Below, one piece after another: positions 45,797-58,368 of a stretch of DNA of 64,000 nt (position 1 is the first letter of the stretch; every line of letters starts with the position of its first letter). The notes under the pieces were generated by a model. It did not search any database and was not told where the DNA came from. It worked only from the letters and a program-made list of their open reading frames with translations. Where the stretch lies: assembly GCF_029227915.1 (NCBI RefSeq), contig NC_079882.1, forward strand, positions 21,581,001 through 21,645,000, read 5' to 3'. Source of the stretch: Hydractinia symbiolongicarpus. Taxonomy: Eukaryota; Cnidaria; Hydrozoa; Anthoathecata; Hydractiniidae. The position numbers were made by a program, and so were the translations under genes.

Positions 45797-47204
45797 CTAA
45801 AAGAATTAAAAAAAGGTAGCTATTAAGGCACTTAAAGGGAACTTAAAATGCTAACTAATATAGAACTTGTTGTAGAGCTCAAAAAACTCAAACTCTTAAT
45901 TACAATTTTTTTCAAATATTTATAATTTAATTTTAATATTTATTGTGTTTCTATCACTAAACAGTTTTTTGTTAATTTCATTAAGGCACATAATACAATC
46001 AGCTAATGAAATCACTTATTTTCATATGGTTTGTTCTAGCCAAAAGAACTACAAACACACACTATCGTATTAGTACATAGAACTAGTTGTTTAAACCCGT
46101 GAAAAAATCAACTTCCAGAAACGTTTTAAAATGTGTTATGCTTCTTATTATAAAAAATCACGTTGTTAATTTAATAAAAAATGCTGCAAATAAAACGTTA
46201 AACGAAAATGACAACAATAACAACAGTGTTTAATTGCCCGTGACTTAGCAAGTACGCAATTTTATAACAAAACCGTTACATTTCTTGTGGTTTTGTCATG
46301 GTAAACTTAAATTACATACAATAAGATTGTCAGATAATTTTTACCTGTGAAAAGGATACAAGTTTAGATTTTAAGAACATAAACCGGTTCCAAAAACAAA
46401 AATAAAACTGTTAAAACATTTTTAAAAAGGTGCTAGGTTGATTGTCTATTACTCTGTAACTTTAGTTTTGCTTGTTGGTTTGTAGAAATATAATTTTAAT
46501 TGGTTTCACAACAACATTTTATAGCAAAGCAACAGGCTCATCCAAAGTTACATAGAACACTCAACAAAAATATAACAGGTCTGATATAAGTAAACTAACG
46601 TTTTTGTAGTTATTGTGCAATCTTTATGTTCTGCCCAATCTTAGGACACTGCTTAATCTTTGGACTCGGCAAAGCATCAAAAGAGTGGGCAGGAGACCAT
46701 GTTAGGCCTATCTTTAGACCCTTTTTAGATTTTTAAGGAGGGATGTGCCCTTTGATTTGTCAAGACAAGTTTCCAATTAATGTTCTTCTTAAGTGGCGCA
46801 GTCTAAAATGTTCCTTTTTCTATTTATCCTTCACAATTGTTCTAAGATTGGACATGTACGTCCATAGATTGGGCAGTCCAGTCTTAAGATCGGTCACCCA
46901 TTTTCACTGTTTGAAGATTGGTATGGCCAGTTCTTCACACGGCGCGCATTTTAAGATTGGGAAGAACTTTTATGTGTTGGTAGAGTTTAAATTTGTAACC
47001 TTTCACAGGTGATAAATTATAAAATAGAAGAAATGGAAAAATTATTTTGGTCCAGCATGACATCAAAAAATATATAATGCTAAATGTAAATTTGCTGAGA
47101 AGGAAAAAGTTTAAAGGGGCTTTTTTAAGCACATTAAATGCAAAAAGAATTTAACGCGGGTAGCGCATTACTTACACCCCGCAAATGGACGCGCTCTCAC
47201 TCAC

Positions 47205-50200
47205 CTGTATCAATTCTCTTTTGTAGTTTTTCGACTCCATGTTAAAGTTTTTAATCTATCTTTCTTAGTTTCCAGTACACGTTGCAACAAAGCTTGAGCT
47301 TCTGTTGAGCTTTTCATCTTCCCTATTTCATTGAATATTTCACACACTACGTCATGTTTTTCAATTTCATTTTTCTGGAAGAGCTGTCTGATAACTCTCC
47401 CATTTTCTGTTGTAAGTGATTATATTAGATAGCACTGTCAAATATATTATTAGCAGTCTTTCACTGCACTGCACAAAGTCGTTTGCTACGTCTTCTGCCA
47501 AACTTTGAGTAGAGGCTTGAAGTTCATCTTTTAGCACAAAAAACGCATTAAAGTTTGACTTTGTATCAATCAAGAGATTATAAAACTTCAGAAAAAATTC
47601 AGATATTCTGTTATACACTATTTTGTGTGGTTTCAATTTTTGTATAGCTATTTCAAAACCAGAATGATCTGATTTGCTGTACAGTTTGTCGAAAAATGCA
47701 TTCTTTAGCAGTAAACTTTCAGGAAAAATTACGGATTTTCCTTTTAAAGCAGAGAGTGATGCAAATATAACGACTAAAGGTACTTCAAGGATAGTGCAGA
47801 ATGTATTGAGTGTTGGATTAGTCAGAGACGTTTCCCAGATTGGCTCAGTTAACATTGAAAGATAAGATTCTAATGCATAAATCACATTGTGTTGGCGGTA
47901 CAAATGTGCGATAGCAGCACTAAGTGGCTTAAGAACATTAAAGAAATATTTTTTCTTTACAGCACGATTTTTTTCGTCAGTAGCATGAAACATCAGTTCA
48001 TCAACTACCGGATTACTTTTGTCAATCATGAACGACAAGAAATGTATTTTGTAGTAGAAGTTCACATCTATGTTTTCCTTTTCTTCTCTCACCTTCCAAG
48101 CACGTCTGATGTATAACACAAGTTGTTGCGATGCGTATTGAGCATATTTAAAAAAACTTATGTATGAATGATGATATTAGATTGGGAGTGTGCAGATACT
48201 CAATGAAACCAGTAATATAATCAAATACGCAGTTTAGTATGTCCATATCGTTTTCAGTATCTAACCATAAGAGGTTTTGTTTGGAGAAATGAGTTTGAAA
48301 AACCTTTTTCTTATGTAGAAGTTTATGCTGCATATTCAGAAAGTTGATAACAAGTAGCTTTCCCTTCAGAAATATTTGTAAATCAGGAACAACGTGTGAT
48401 TTGCCACAGTTCTTTTCAGTGCAGGACAATGAGCACATTATGACAGTAAGGAGTTTACTTTTAATCAACTTGCGAAGATCAATAACAAACATCCTCAAAA
48501 GATTAAACAAAACTTTCGCAATAAACTTCCTTACATCGACTGTTGGAATTTCATTCGAAAGAGAGAACTTCTTGATATCTTTCTGATCCGAAAATCGCGA
48601 AAAGTAAGTCAGGCTAGATAGGTCGCATTGAGTCAATGATGAAATTGTGTTGTCTAATACATCAAACCCGAAGTAATTATAATACTCAAGAAATTTTTTA
48701 TCCTCATTATTATTATCTAATAAATGAGAAATCAATTTGACTACTGTTGCAACATGATTTACCATAGCTTTCATACAAGAGCATTTTAGTGCTGGTTGGT
48801 ATTCCATTATGCAATCCGGTTTCTTTTTTTGCCAAAGATCAAAGCACAAAAGTGTACCGACACATTCTTCGCACTATTGTATAATTGTACTGCATCAGTA
48901 ACGTATTTTAGGTTGTCAAGCAAGCACATTCTGTAATAAAGTGTATCGGCCTTTAAGACATCCTCATACCTATCTAAGTCACTGTATGCGATTTCAAGTT
49001 TCTTTGTAATCAACATCTTTTTCTCAACCCTGTCTGTTTTTAGTACATTTCTAGCAGCTATCAGCAGACATTTTGTTTTAAGAGGCACATTACTAGTTAC
49101 GTCAGCGGCTTCGATGAATCTTTGTCTCTCTTTCAAATACTCTACAGATAAATCTGTACGACCGCGAGTCTTGAAAAATTTAAGCAATAGTTCTTCGCAA
49201 TCATCTTTATCTTCCAGGAAGCGCCTTTGCTCTTCAAATTGACCATGAGAGAGTACCTCATAAAGTAATTCATATTTGTATTCATCTTTTTTACCAGTTA
49301 ATTCTATTAGAGAGTACAACACTGCTGCTTTGCGCATGTAAGACGAATGATCAAGACACTCATACATGTCATTTAACCTTTCTGCAAGTGATAGGTTTTC
49401 CTTTCCACTGTCAACAGCATTTCTGGCAGCCAGTAACAAGCAGTCCGATTTACTGAAAGCATCACACGCAAACTCTGCTGCTTCCAAGTACCTTTCCTGC
49501 TGCATTAGATACTCGAAAGCCATATCGAGCCGTTTTGACTTTTTAAACTGTTGAAGAAGAAGCTTTTCACAGCCATCTTTTTCGTACAGAAAAGAGATCT
49601 TATCTTTAAATTCTAGATAGGCCAGGGCTTGTTCAAGTTCGTCAAAATCATTTTTCTCATAATAATAATTACAAGCTTTGTTAGCCACTGATATTATATG
49701 CGAAGAATAGTTTGTTTCATCAAGCTTGTGATTCTGCAGCAGCAATAAAGATTCAATATAACGGCCTCGTGCAGTCAGTAAACTTACATTAGCCATGATA
49801 TCGTTTGACTTTTTGAAACATTTTAATGCATCGTCGTCGGTTCTTTCAGTTGTTTTGTTATACTTTCCAATTTCTCCAAACTAAAAAAAAGCAGGTTGAC
49901 AAACCTTTGTTATGCGTTCATGTACACAAAATGGCATGAAATTGATGCAATCCAATTGCTAAACACTAGAATGTACTCAAGGCTAAAATAAAATATGTAA
50001 ATTCCCGACTGAAATGAAGCAAAAGAAGGACTTAATTGTCATAATTTTTTTCAGAAGAATACTTCGCGGTTTATTCGAAAATTCATAAAAAAATATCCAC
50101 GAATTAGTATTTTTATTTTTATTTTTTGTAAACGATTCACATGACTTGAAAGTGGTGCAAAAATTCTTTACTACAACTTAATAGCTTGTTTCAGTAAATC

Positions 50201-53200
50201 GTTTCACCTCGGGGCGAAGAATGAAATAAATTCCGTGTTGAAAAAAAAAAATCAAATTAAAAAAAAAACTGATGCTGTTTAGGCGAATAATAATATTTAG
50301 AATAAAGACGCGTTTATACGATGGTCTATTTAATTCACTTGCAGTCAATTTTCGCACATTTATTTGGTCAGTATGAATATTTGAATGTTGCAAGTTTAGA
50401 ATAGAATAAAAAGTAAAATAGATAGAAAGTTTTAGGCTTACTTTTAAAAAAAAGCCGAAACATATTAAAAAGCCAAGACAAATAATAAAGCTGAAACATA
50501 TTAAAAACAGAAAAATGTACCTCTTTAGCTTCTTCAACCAGCTCACTTTCCAAAAACAACTTTGTAGCCTTTTCAAATTCTAAGTACACACCCTGAAGTT
50601 GTTTTCGGCTGCGATTAACATTCCATTTACGTGCCTTCTCTAACGCATATTCCCCTTGAAGTTGTGCTTTGCATCTTTTCTTTAGGTCTTCATCACCAGC
50701 TCTTTCAGAACATTTAAGAGCCAATTCCCAGCGCCTTTTTTTGTAGAAATCCAAGCCCTTTTCTTTCCACTCCGCCCGACTAGATCTCTCAACGAAGAGA
50801 TTTTTTGCATCAAAATTGTTGTCTAGTGTAACAACCTCAACCAGAGATTTCTTGATAAGCACTTCAAACATTGACTCTCTTTTTGTTTCATCTTCATCAA
50901 AGATCCAAACATGAACTCTTGCACGGGTTATGGCAGTATAAAACTTCTTCAATTCTGAATTCAAAAGTTTATGTCTATTTCTATTGAATTCCAAAGGTGT
51001 TGTTTTGCTCTTTAATATGTCTGCACGTAAAACTTGTAAACTAGTATCTGTATGCTCGATGTTGATCTTATTAATATTTGTTGCTATCACCCTCCACTCT
51101 TCTGAGGCCTAAAACACAGCATATATTTATATATACATATATCTATAAACGAATGAATAAATCAACGAAATCATTAAAGTATTAAATACAAAAATAAAAA
51201 AAATCTAAAATTTTATATAAAAAACAATATGTACCTCAGAATCCTTGAAGAAGTTGTACAGTAGGACATCATCGAACTCCAAACCTTTCGCTTCATAAAT
51301 ACTTAGTACCAAACCATATCTTAGTTCGTCAGGTAGCTCTTTCTTGCTTTTCTCATTCTGAACAAGAACAACTTGATGTGCTCCAAACTCAATGGCAGAA
51401 GTTCTACGTTTACTGCCTTCCAATAACATAGCAAGTTCTGAAAAATCACTGGTGTCCAAAATCACAGGCTTCGGTCCAGGAAACAACCCAACATCTGGTC
51501 GCAAATGGTCAAATGACTCCGGAAATAACAAGTTCAGGTACTGAACAATAACAGAAGCTAGTTGTAAGATACCACTGTGTGATCGATAGTTATGTGTTAA
51601 CTGATGAATTTTCTTTGGTACTGCGACCAATGGCATGTTACTGTATCCCGATTCTTGTCTAGCAATGCGAAATAAAGATTGAAGGTCGCAAAACCTGAAT
51701 GCGACACCGTTTACTATACTCTGAGCAGTGTCACCAGATAAAAACATGGCGTTAGGATTCAAACTGCATCGCAAGAGTATTAGTAATTCTGCTTGAGTAA
51801 AATCTTGCGTTTCGTCCACATAAATCTCATGGAAGCCCCAGTCTGGAATGATTGATTTTTTCAATCGTTTGTAAATGTTAAAATGAACATCCATCTCGTC
51901 AAAATAGCCGAAGGATTTTTTTGCTTTCTCATACTGCACAAACATGGCATAAACACTCCCCCTATCACCTGTGAAATTAGGTGCCTTCTTGCGTCCCAAC
52001 TCTTGATATTTTTCTTTCGATAAAATACCAGTTTCATTTAAGAAGGATTCCACACATCCTTTGATGAATGATTTAATTTCCATCCAAACAAGAGAGGGAT
52101 GATAGTCGTTTTTCTTATCTTTTGATATTCTTGGCCAAATTTCTCTCGAGAACACGTCATAAGTAACTTCCGTCCGTCTTCTTATCTGATCAGTACACTC
52201 TCGACCATCCTTGACTTTTTCTCCATTTTCTTCACGTTCCACGTCTTTAACTTCATCGACAAGAGGTAAACAACATAACTCGGTTTTATGCTTACCCCAG
52301 TCTTGAATAAATTGCAACATATTACCATCTGCATCTCTTTTAAAGAATGGATCTCCAACCAACGAGGCATCTAGTAACAATAACAGATCTTTTGTAGTAA
52401 TGAATAAAGGATATTTTTCAGCGGGAATATCTCTAATGCTCTGATACGCCTCATTCTTTTGTTGCACGAATTCAATGCCACTTCCATGACATAACTGGCA
52501 GAAGTTGTCTTTTATTTCAGAGCATAAAACATCATTCTTAGTAATAAGCAGCTGACGCAAATGTTCCAACCCATTATTCACTTGAACTAACTCATTCTTG
52601 CTGTTTTTACCTTTATCAATCGCAGTTTTGTTTGTCCTAATTCTTTCATCACTTTCTGTTACGTGCGTGTGTTGATACCAGAGTTTAGAAGTCGAATTCT
52701 GACATCTACATTCATCCAGACAGACACATGGATAAATATATTTAATTTCGTCTTTTGCCAAAGAAACAGTCAAGTTAGAAACTACTTCTTCTTGAAATCT
52801 GTCTTGGTCACATGCCTTATTAGGTAGGGAACACTTTGGCAACCATGTACCTGCATTTTGAGCTCGTTTCCAGTAGTTTAAGTAATGACTCCACAAGCGA
52901 TACAAACAACAGGTCGTTTTTCCCGTCCCGCTTCTACCTAGCAGCAGTATAGAGCATTTATTATCAGGCTCAAGATTTATTATAGTGTGCTCTAGTTCAC
53001 TAACTTGAAAAGGAAAGTCATATTGTGAGTGTTTTAAACTGAGAATTCTGCTTGCCATTGCAGATGTAAAAGCGTAAAATTTCAAAATGTGAAATTCTTG
53101 TTGATTGGGGCTGGCAGGTGGGAAAAAAGCATATCTGTCATTTTTTTCCGATTGAAATGCTTTGTGTTTTGACATTTCTTTGACATCTTTGTCAAAATTT

Positions 53201-54911
53201 TCATTAATGTAGATGTTGGGCAATTTTTCGTTTCTGACTTTTCGAGGTTGTTTTTTAAAACCTTTAAGGTTTTTTTTTATCAAACAAGTTTGTCCGCGTT
53301 TATGGGAAAAAACTATATTGTCAATCATTTTCTGCACATCATCGTGTTGCAATGCAATATTCCAAATGCGGATCTTATCAGCATACACCGCACCCATCTC
53401 AGCCTCAATTGTGTCGGCAACATCCATACTTCCACGCTCAGAAAAGGACACAGCACGTTCCCATAGTATCCGACTACCCTTATTTATCTTTGCTTCGTAC
53501 AATTTGATATTATGTGGCACGTTCTCCAAACGTTTTGCTATATCCCTTGTCCATTCGTCACTTGCTAGTTTCCTTATTTTTTGAATAATCTTTCTTTTTA
53601 TTGTGTGGTTTAATTTTTTATCTCTAAATACATTCCACGTATCTCGAGTACACTCTACCTCCCAAGCAAGACCATCGAATGTTAAGTCTTCCAAATCATC
53701 CTGGTCATTTGTTTCATCGAGTAGATTGCTATTCTGTGCCAAGGCTTTGGTAACTTCTCCTTTAGGCTCGTCAAAAGTGCTTTTTTCCTTAAACGCTCGA
53801 TTGTCTATTAATGACTCAATTCCCTTTGCCAAATCCACACATACTTGTTCTTGTTCAGACTCGTTTTTCTTCTTCTTTGTTTTGTTCTTTCTTTTTATAA
53901 TTTTAGAGGTGTTTGGTTTGTAAACTATTTTTTCCTCAGGATATTCCTCATGTTTATCATCTGAAGGATATATCAAAGACCATCTTTTATCCGTATTTGC
54001 CAACTTTTTAGCCACTATGTGTCTTCTAACTGTGTAATTTAACTGACGTGCCAATGTGACCATATATGCAATAAGTTGTAATTTTATTTCTGAACACCAC
54101 CCATCGCAACAGTAGATAAAACAGTTGGGGAGTTCGCTTTTAATTTCATAAGCGTGCATCAATTTTACCAATGCATGCACAAGCTTCATTTCACCTATTT
54201 AATTAAAATTAAAATATATGATATAAGAACATTAAGACAAACCAGGAGGAACTCTCACAACTACAATAACAGAATGTGCGTAAGGAGCACTTATTTGCTC
54301 GTTCCTAGAGTGTTTTATCACAAGGGGTCAGCTAATGAAAAAAAATAAACAAAGAAATGTATGAAATAGACGTAAACATTTTGATAGCACTCCAATTTGA
54401 GTAATAAAGGAATATTTTAATATGTAATACAACAACGAACTACTGTAGTGCAACTAAGGATGTTGGTGAAAATTAAATTTTTAAATATGAAATACAATTG
54501 CGTTAATTGGTGGTGTACAGTTATATTATTTACCTATTTCATCGACTATTTTTATACTGTATAATAATGGGCTCATTTCCAGCTTTAAATCTCTGCTCTT
54601 AAAGCAAATAAGGAATGCTGTTGTATCAAACCATGATTTTGCTAAAGTCAATTTCACGGGATCACCAAATGTACTATCAATAATGCATCCTCGCTTGATA
54701 ATCTCTAGCACTAGTTTATCCGATGGTGCATACTGTAATACCATAGAGAGAGAGATTTCATCAAGAACAATACTACTTGCATAAGAGGAGTAAAAAAACA
54801 TGTCTTCAATGGCTTCAAGCGACTCGCGAGTATAATCTTGGTATAGTATTCGAAATGTCTCAGTTAAGACAAATTTTTCTACGACCAAATTGATTGTTTC
54901 TTGTCTGTCAC
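47205..54911 (-). CDS. TRANK1-like superfamily-1 helicase, 5' end not found, 3' part frameshifted
   Basis: Exons: 54534-54911, 51235-54194, 50521-51108, and a long exon 47205-49880; the first three joins are in phase. The second exon holds a UvrD-type helicase core, numbered from the ATG at 54189: GRSGTGKTT (418-426), DETQD (792-796), LSGDTAQSI, NYRSHSGI and YEAKGLEFDDV. Motif VI (YTAITRARVHVW) is in the third exon. A cysteine-rich insert (CVCLDECRC, CQLCHGSG) lies between motifs Ia and II. The long exon holds two related ~110-aa helical repeats. Its frame breaks near 48827 (A7 run), 48153 (T7 run) and 47410, and probably again near 47250. Vertebrate TRANK1 also has this helicase; its cellular role is poorly known. 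The first exon enters in phase 1, so more exons lie upstream. Confidence 0.75.
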
Positions 54912-55997
54912 CTAAATGTAACAATATTATTTTTTACACCGTAACAACTTTTTTATCATAGTTTTTATTCTATCATTTTTCATATATCGTTACTTTTTCT
55001 GTGTAAGCTGATTCCGTTTATTCAGCTGAAAGGGATCAATTGTGTCATCAATTCGGTCTAAACCGCCAAAAAATTAACCAAAATTGTTTTTATAGCTATT
55101 CATATGCACGATTAAAGACAGACACGAGTAGGCTTACCAAGCTTCTAATTTGTGTAAAACGAAATGACAGCGAAATAGATAACAGTGTTAAATGCCGGTA
55201 CCTTTGCCCGTGAACTCACTTATAACAAGGCAAATGTATTAAGGTAACAATAAAACTTTATTGCCTGTGATTTTTTGACATAATTTTTTAAATTAAACAA
55301 ACGTTTCTGCAAGAACAGAACTAAATATATAATATATTTTCTAAAGAAAAAAGAGCACATTCATTTTACCTGTTGCAGGCAGATTATCTTATTATTATTG
55401 GAATATAAGAATTGTAAGAATAGATGCATTGCTGGGGAAATTTTACTTAAAAGAACACAGGAAAAGATTATGGATTTGAAAAGAAATTTGAATGACTTTT
55501 AAATAAAATGTACAACGAAATTATCACAATTATTTACCCCAGTTATTTATATCAAGGCAAATGCATTAAATAAACAAGAAATGTAGTTAACCGTACATAA
55601 AGAATAATCAAGTAGCATATGTAACATTATACTCCGGCCAATTCTTAAGGCAAAACAACACATCCTCTTTGCTTGTCACAGACATACACACACATATACA
55701 GATAGAGTTTTGGTATATTCTAGTTGTTAAAAAGCCGTGGAGAAATCAAATTCGAGAAACTAACACTGTGCTTCGTATTAAAAAAAAGGTTTGTTATTAA
55801 TTTCATAAATAGAGATGCATATGAATCTTTGCTTGTGAACTAATTTATAACAAAGCTTTCCTGCATTCCAAACAAAGCATTTAAAAATTCTCTGTTATAT
55901 TAAAACAATTAACAGTAACATTAAATTGGCATGCAATGAAATTTCAACCCATTTATATTGTCAGACAAACAGAAGAAACTGGCGTATTAATACTATC

Positions 55998-56320
55998 ACC
56001 TATAATAATACGGCGTGTGAGTGTGTGCGTGAGGGGCAATTTTGACATTCATTTTCCTCTGATGACGCCGAAAAACTCACGTCTCAAATGTAAAATTTTC
56101 TGACGTTACAGCTTGACGTCAATAACATTAATTTATCATCAATAGGCTAACTTAAATGTTGAGGCCATATAACTTGGAAACAAGGTGGTGTCATCAGTCA
56201 CTTTTCACCACGTGGGATACTAGGGAAAAGCTGGGACAAAATTAAATACGTTTCCCAAACCTAGGCCTCCGATTCCGCTTCGTCATCAGAAAATCTTTAA
56301 ACCCCAATATCTCTTTAAAG
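55998..56320 (+). mobile_element. Helitron-like fragment, 3'-truncated
   Basis: It begins TCACCTATAATAATACGG and follows the body of the elements at 11097 and 58840 (shared ATGTCTCAAATGT / ACGTC / GGCCATATA blocks) to CCCCAATATCTCT. The 3' hairpin and CTAG are missing. Confidence 0.4.
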
Positions 56321-57870
56321 ACAATTAATTCTGATATATATCACAACCAAATCTCGGTAGAGGTTAGGGGAAATAGCAAAGCCAGTTTTTCTTTATGTGA
56401 TGTCATTCGTAAAGAGTGAGCCAATGACATAAATTTTTAGGATTTACGTACAGGGCACTTTGGTTACACTCATAAGCGCAAGAAATGCACACATAAATTT
56501 TGGTACTTATTACAAAAATACCACTGGGTTTGTTTACAAAAGAGAGCAGCCTCGACGTTGTTTGAAGTTGTTCTTACAGGTAGCTTAGCTACCCTATATA
56601 GCTACATTAAGGATTAAACTAACATTTATTACTTAATACTCAGTAACATAGGTCAAGTTTGAATATTAAACGTTTTCGCTATAGCTAGCTAGACTAAGTA
56701 TGAAAGGACAAGCTTTTTAGCTGGGTTTAAAATCAAAACTTAAGAGGAAAATTACATCACAGTTTTTAAAATTATATTACACATACTATAGAACACCTGC
56801 GGGAAAACTCATTGTTCATCAAGTTACCCCATATGTGTAGTATGGAAGATTTCTTCATAAAAAACCTCAGAAACCTTTTCAAGTGGATTACTTTCACATT
56901 AACAAAAATTGAAAATTTTTAAGATAAACTTTTGCGATTTTGTCATTTATTAGTTTTCAAATTTCTTGCTGGAAATTTTTAAGGTTTAAAACCCATGTCG
57001 CACAGTAACTTCTTCGTCCTTATCATAATGTGATATACATAAGCTATGGAACAACTTATACAGGAAAATAAAAACACATAAAGAGAAAAAGGTTGGTATA
57101 AAAATATTATAAATTAATTTCAAACCGATTAGTCCCTGCAGCCATTTTGGTGTCAGTGATATGAAAAACTATGCTAAAACCATAATAAGTAAAAGTCCTA
57201 TTACTTCAGTAAAATTTGAAATAATGACTTGAAACTTAGCATTATATGTTTTTAGACCAGTTTGATGAAATGAACCCAAAAAATTTTTTGCTACTATTAT
57301 AGTTCTTGGGTTCCTGAATTTAGCCATTTTTGGAGACGCCAATAAACTGTTTTTGACAGCATATCATTTTGACAGGCCATGTGTACAGAAAACATTCAAA
57401 GTGATTCTCAGGATTTAAAATAATTCAAACAGATAAAATGTGTCCCAGGTTTAGGACCAAATACCTTATCCAGCTCATATAAATACAAAGTTGTTAGAAG
57501 TTATTTTTTTGTCCACCTGGATCTGCAACATGTTTACTTGCACTAATCACTCAGCCTGGTGCCACTCACAATTAATTTTTGAATATCTACAGGAACTTGT
57601 TATGCAAAATGAAAAATGCTAAACAACTGTATTTGCTTTGCAGAAGTAACAATAGGCTTCATCATAAGTCCTGTGAATGTTGGTTTATGAAAAATGTATT
57701 ATACCTTTAATGCTATAAGCACTCCACTGGATTTGTAACACATCACACTAAGTGTCCTCCGTGTGACACAGTTTACCCTTTACTAAGTCTTAACCTGGAC
57801 AGAGACTTTACGTCTTCCGGCTCCAAGCGAATATTACTTCTGGCTATACTGGCTAAATTTTGTTATTTCA

Positions 57871-57984
57871 TAAAAGAAACCTGAAAATCTACAAAAATTT
57901 ATTTATGAAAAATAGGTTTCTGTTCGATAAAAGAAACCTGGACATTTGCAGAAATTGATTTATGAAATATAGATTTCTGTTTGT
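57871..57984. repeat. 57-bp tandem duplication
   Basis: Two copies starting TAAAAGAAACCTG at 57871 and 57928, each with an A/T-rich body and ending near TTTCTGTT. They are imperfect and lie in non-coding DNA. Confidence 0.6.
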
Positions 57985-58368
57985 CGTGACAACATATTTA
58001 ACCAACATGCAATGCCTTGCACGCCTAACTAGCTATATACTCAAGTCTTGACTGTTCACTGTTATGGGAGGTCCAAATTGCTAGCAGGTAGCTATCTTTA
58101 TTTAAAATGACAGAATGCCTTGAAAAATCTTTTGTGTAGCTAACTGCATAAAAATAATATATTTAGCTCTTGTACTTTATCACTTAATTACTTAATAACA
58201 AATGTGCCCCTGAAGTGCTGGCATGGCATTAGCTATGTAGCTTAAAATCACAAAATAAATATTATCTAGATGTGACCATCCCTCATCATCAGACATCAGA
58301 AAGGCGTTTCTGTTTTTTACTTCTCATTGTGGGGTACCTCAAATTCTTGTAAATCCAATGAAATAAAA

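Larger units (their letters stand above)
54912..58368. other. Stretch between the helicase and TPR genes
   Basis: It must contain the missing 5' exon(s) of the helicase gene, but none could be joined convincingly: the donor-like sites at 55135 and 55368 do not give an open frame in the needed phase. It also holds a Helitron-like fragment and a 57-bp tandem duplication. Confidence 0.4.

Noticed and set aside
46630-46965. Plus-strand frame and repeated TAAGATTGG / CCAATCTTA strings
   Set aside because: Looks like a worn MITE-like repeat inside the candidate last intron of the helicase gene. The inverted ends are too imperfect for a firm call, and no protein is supported.
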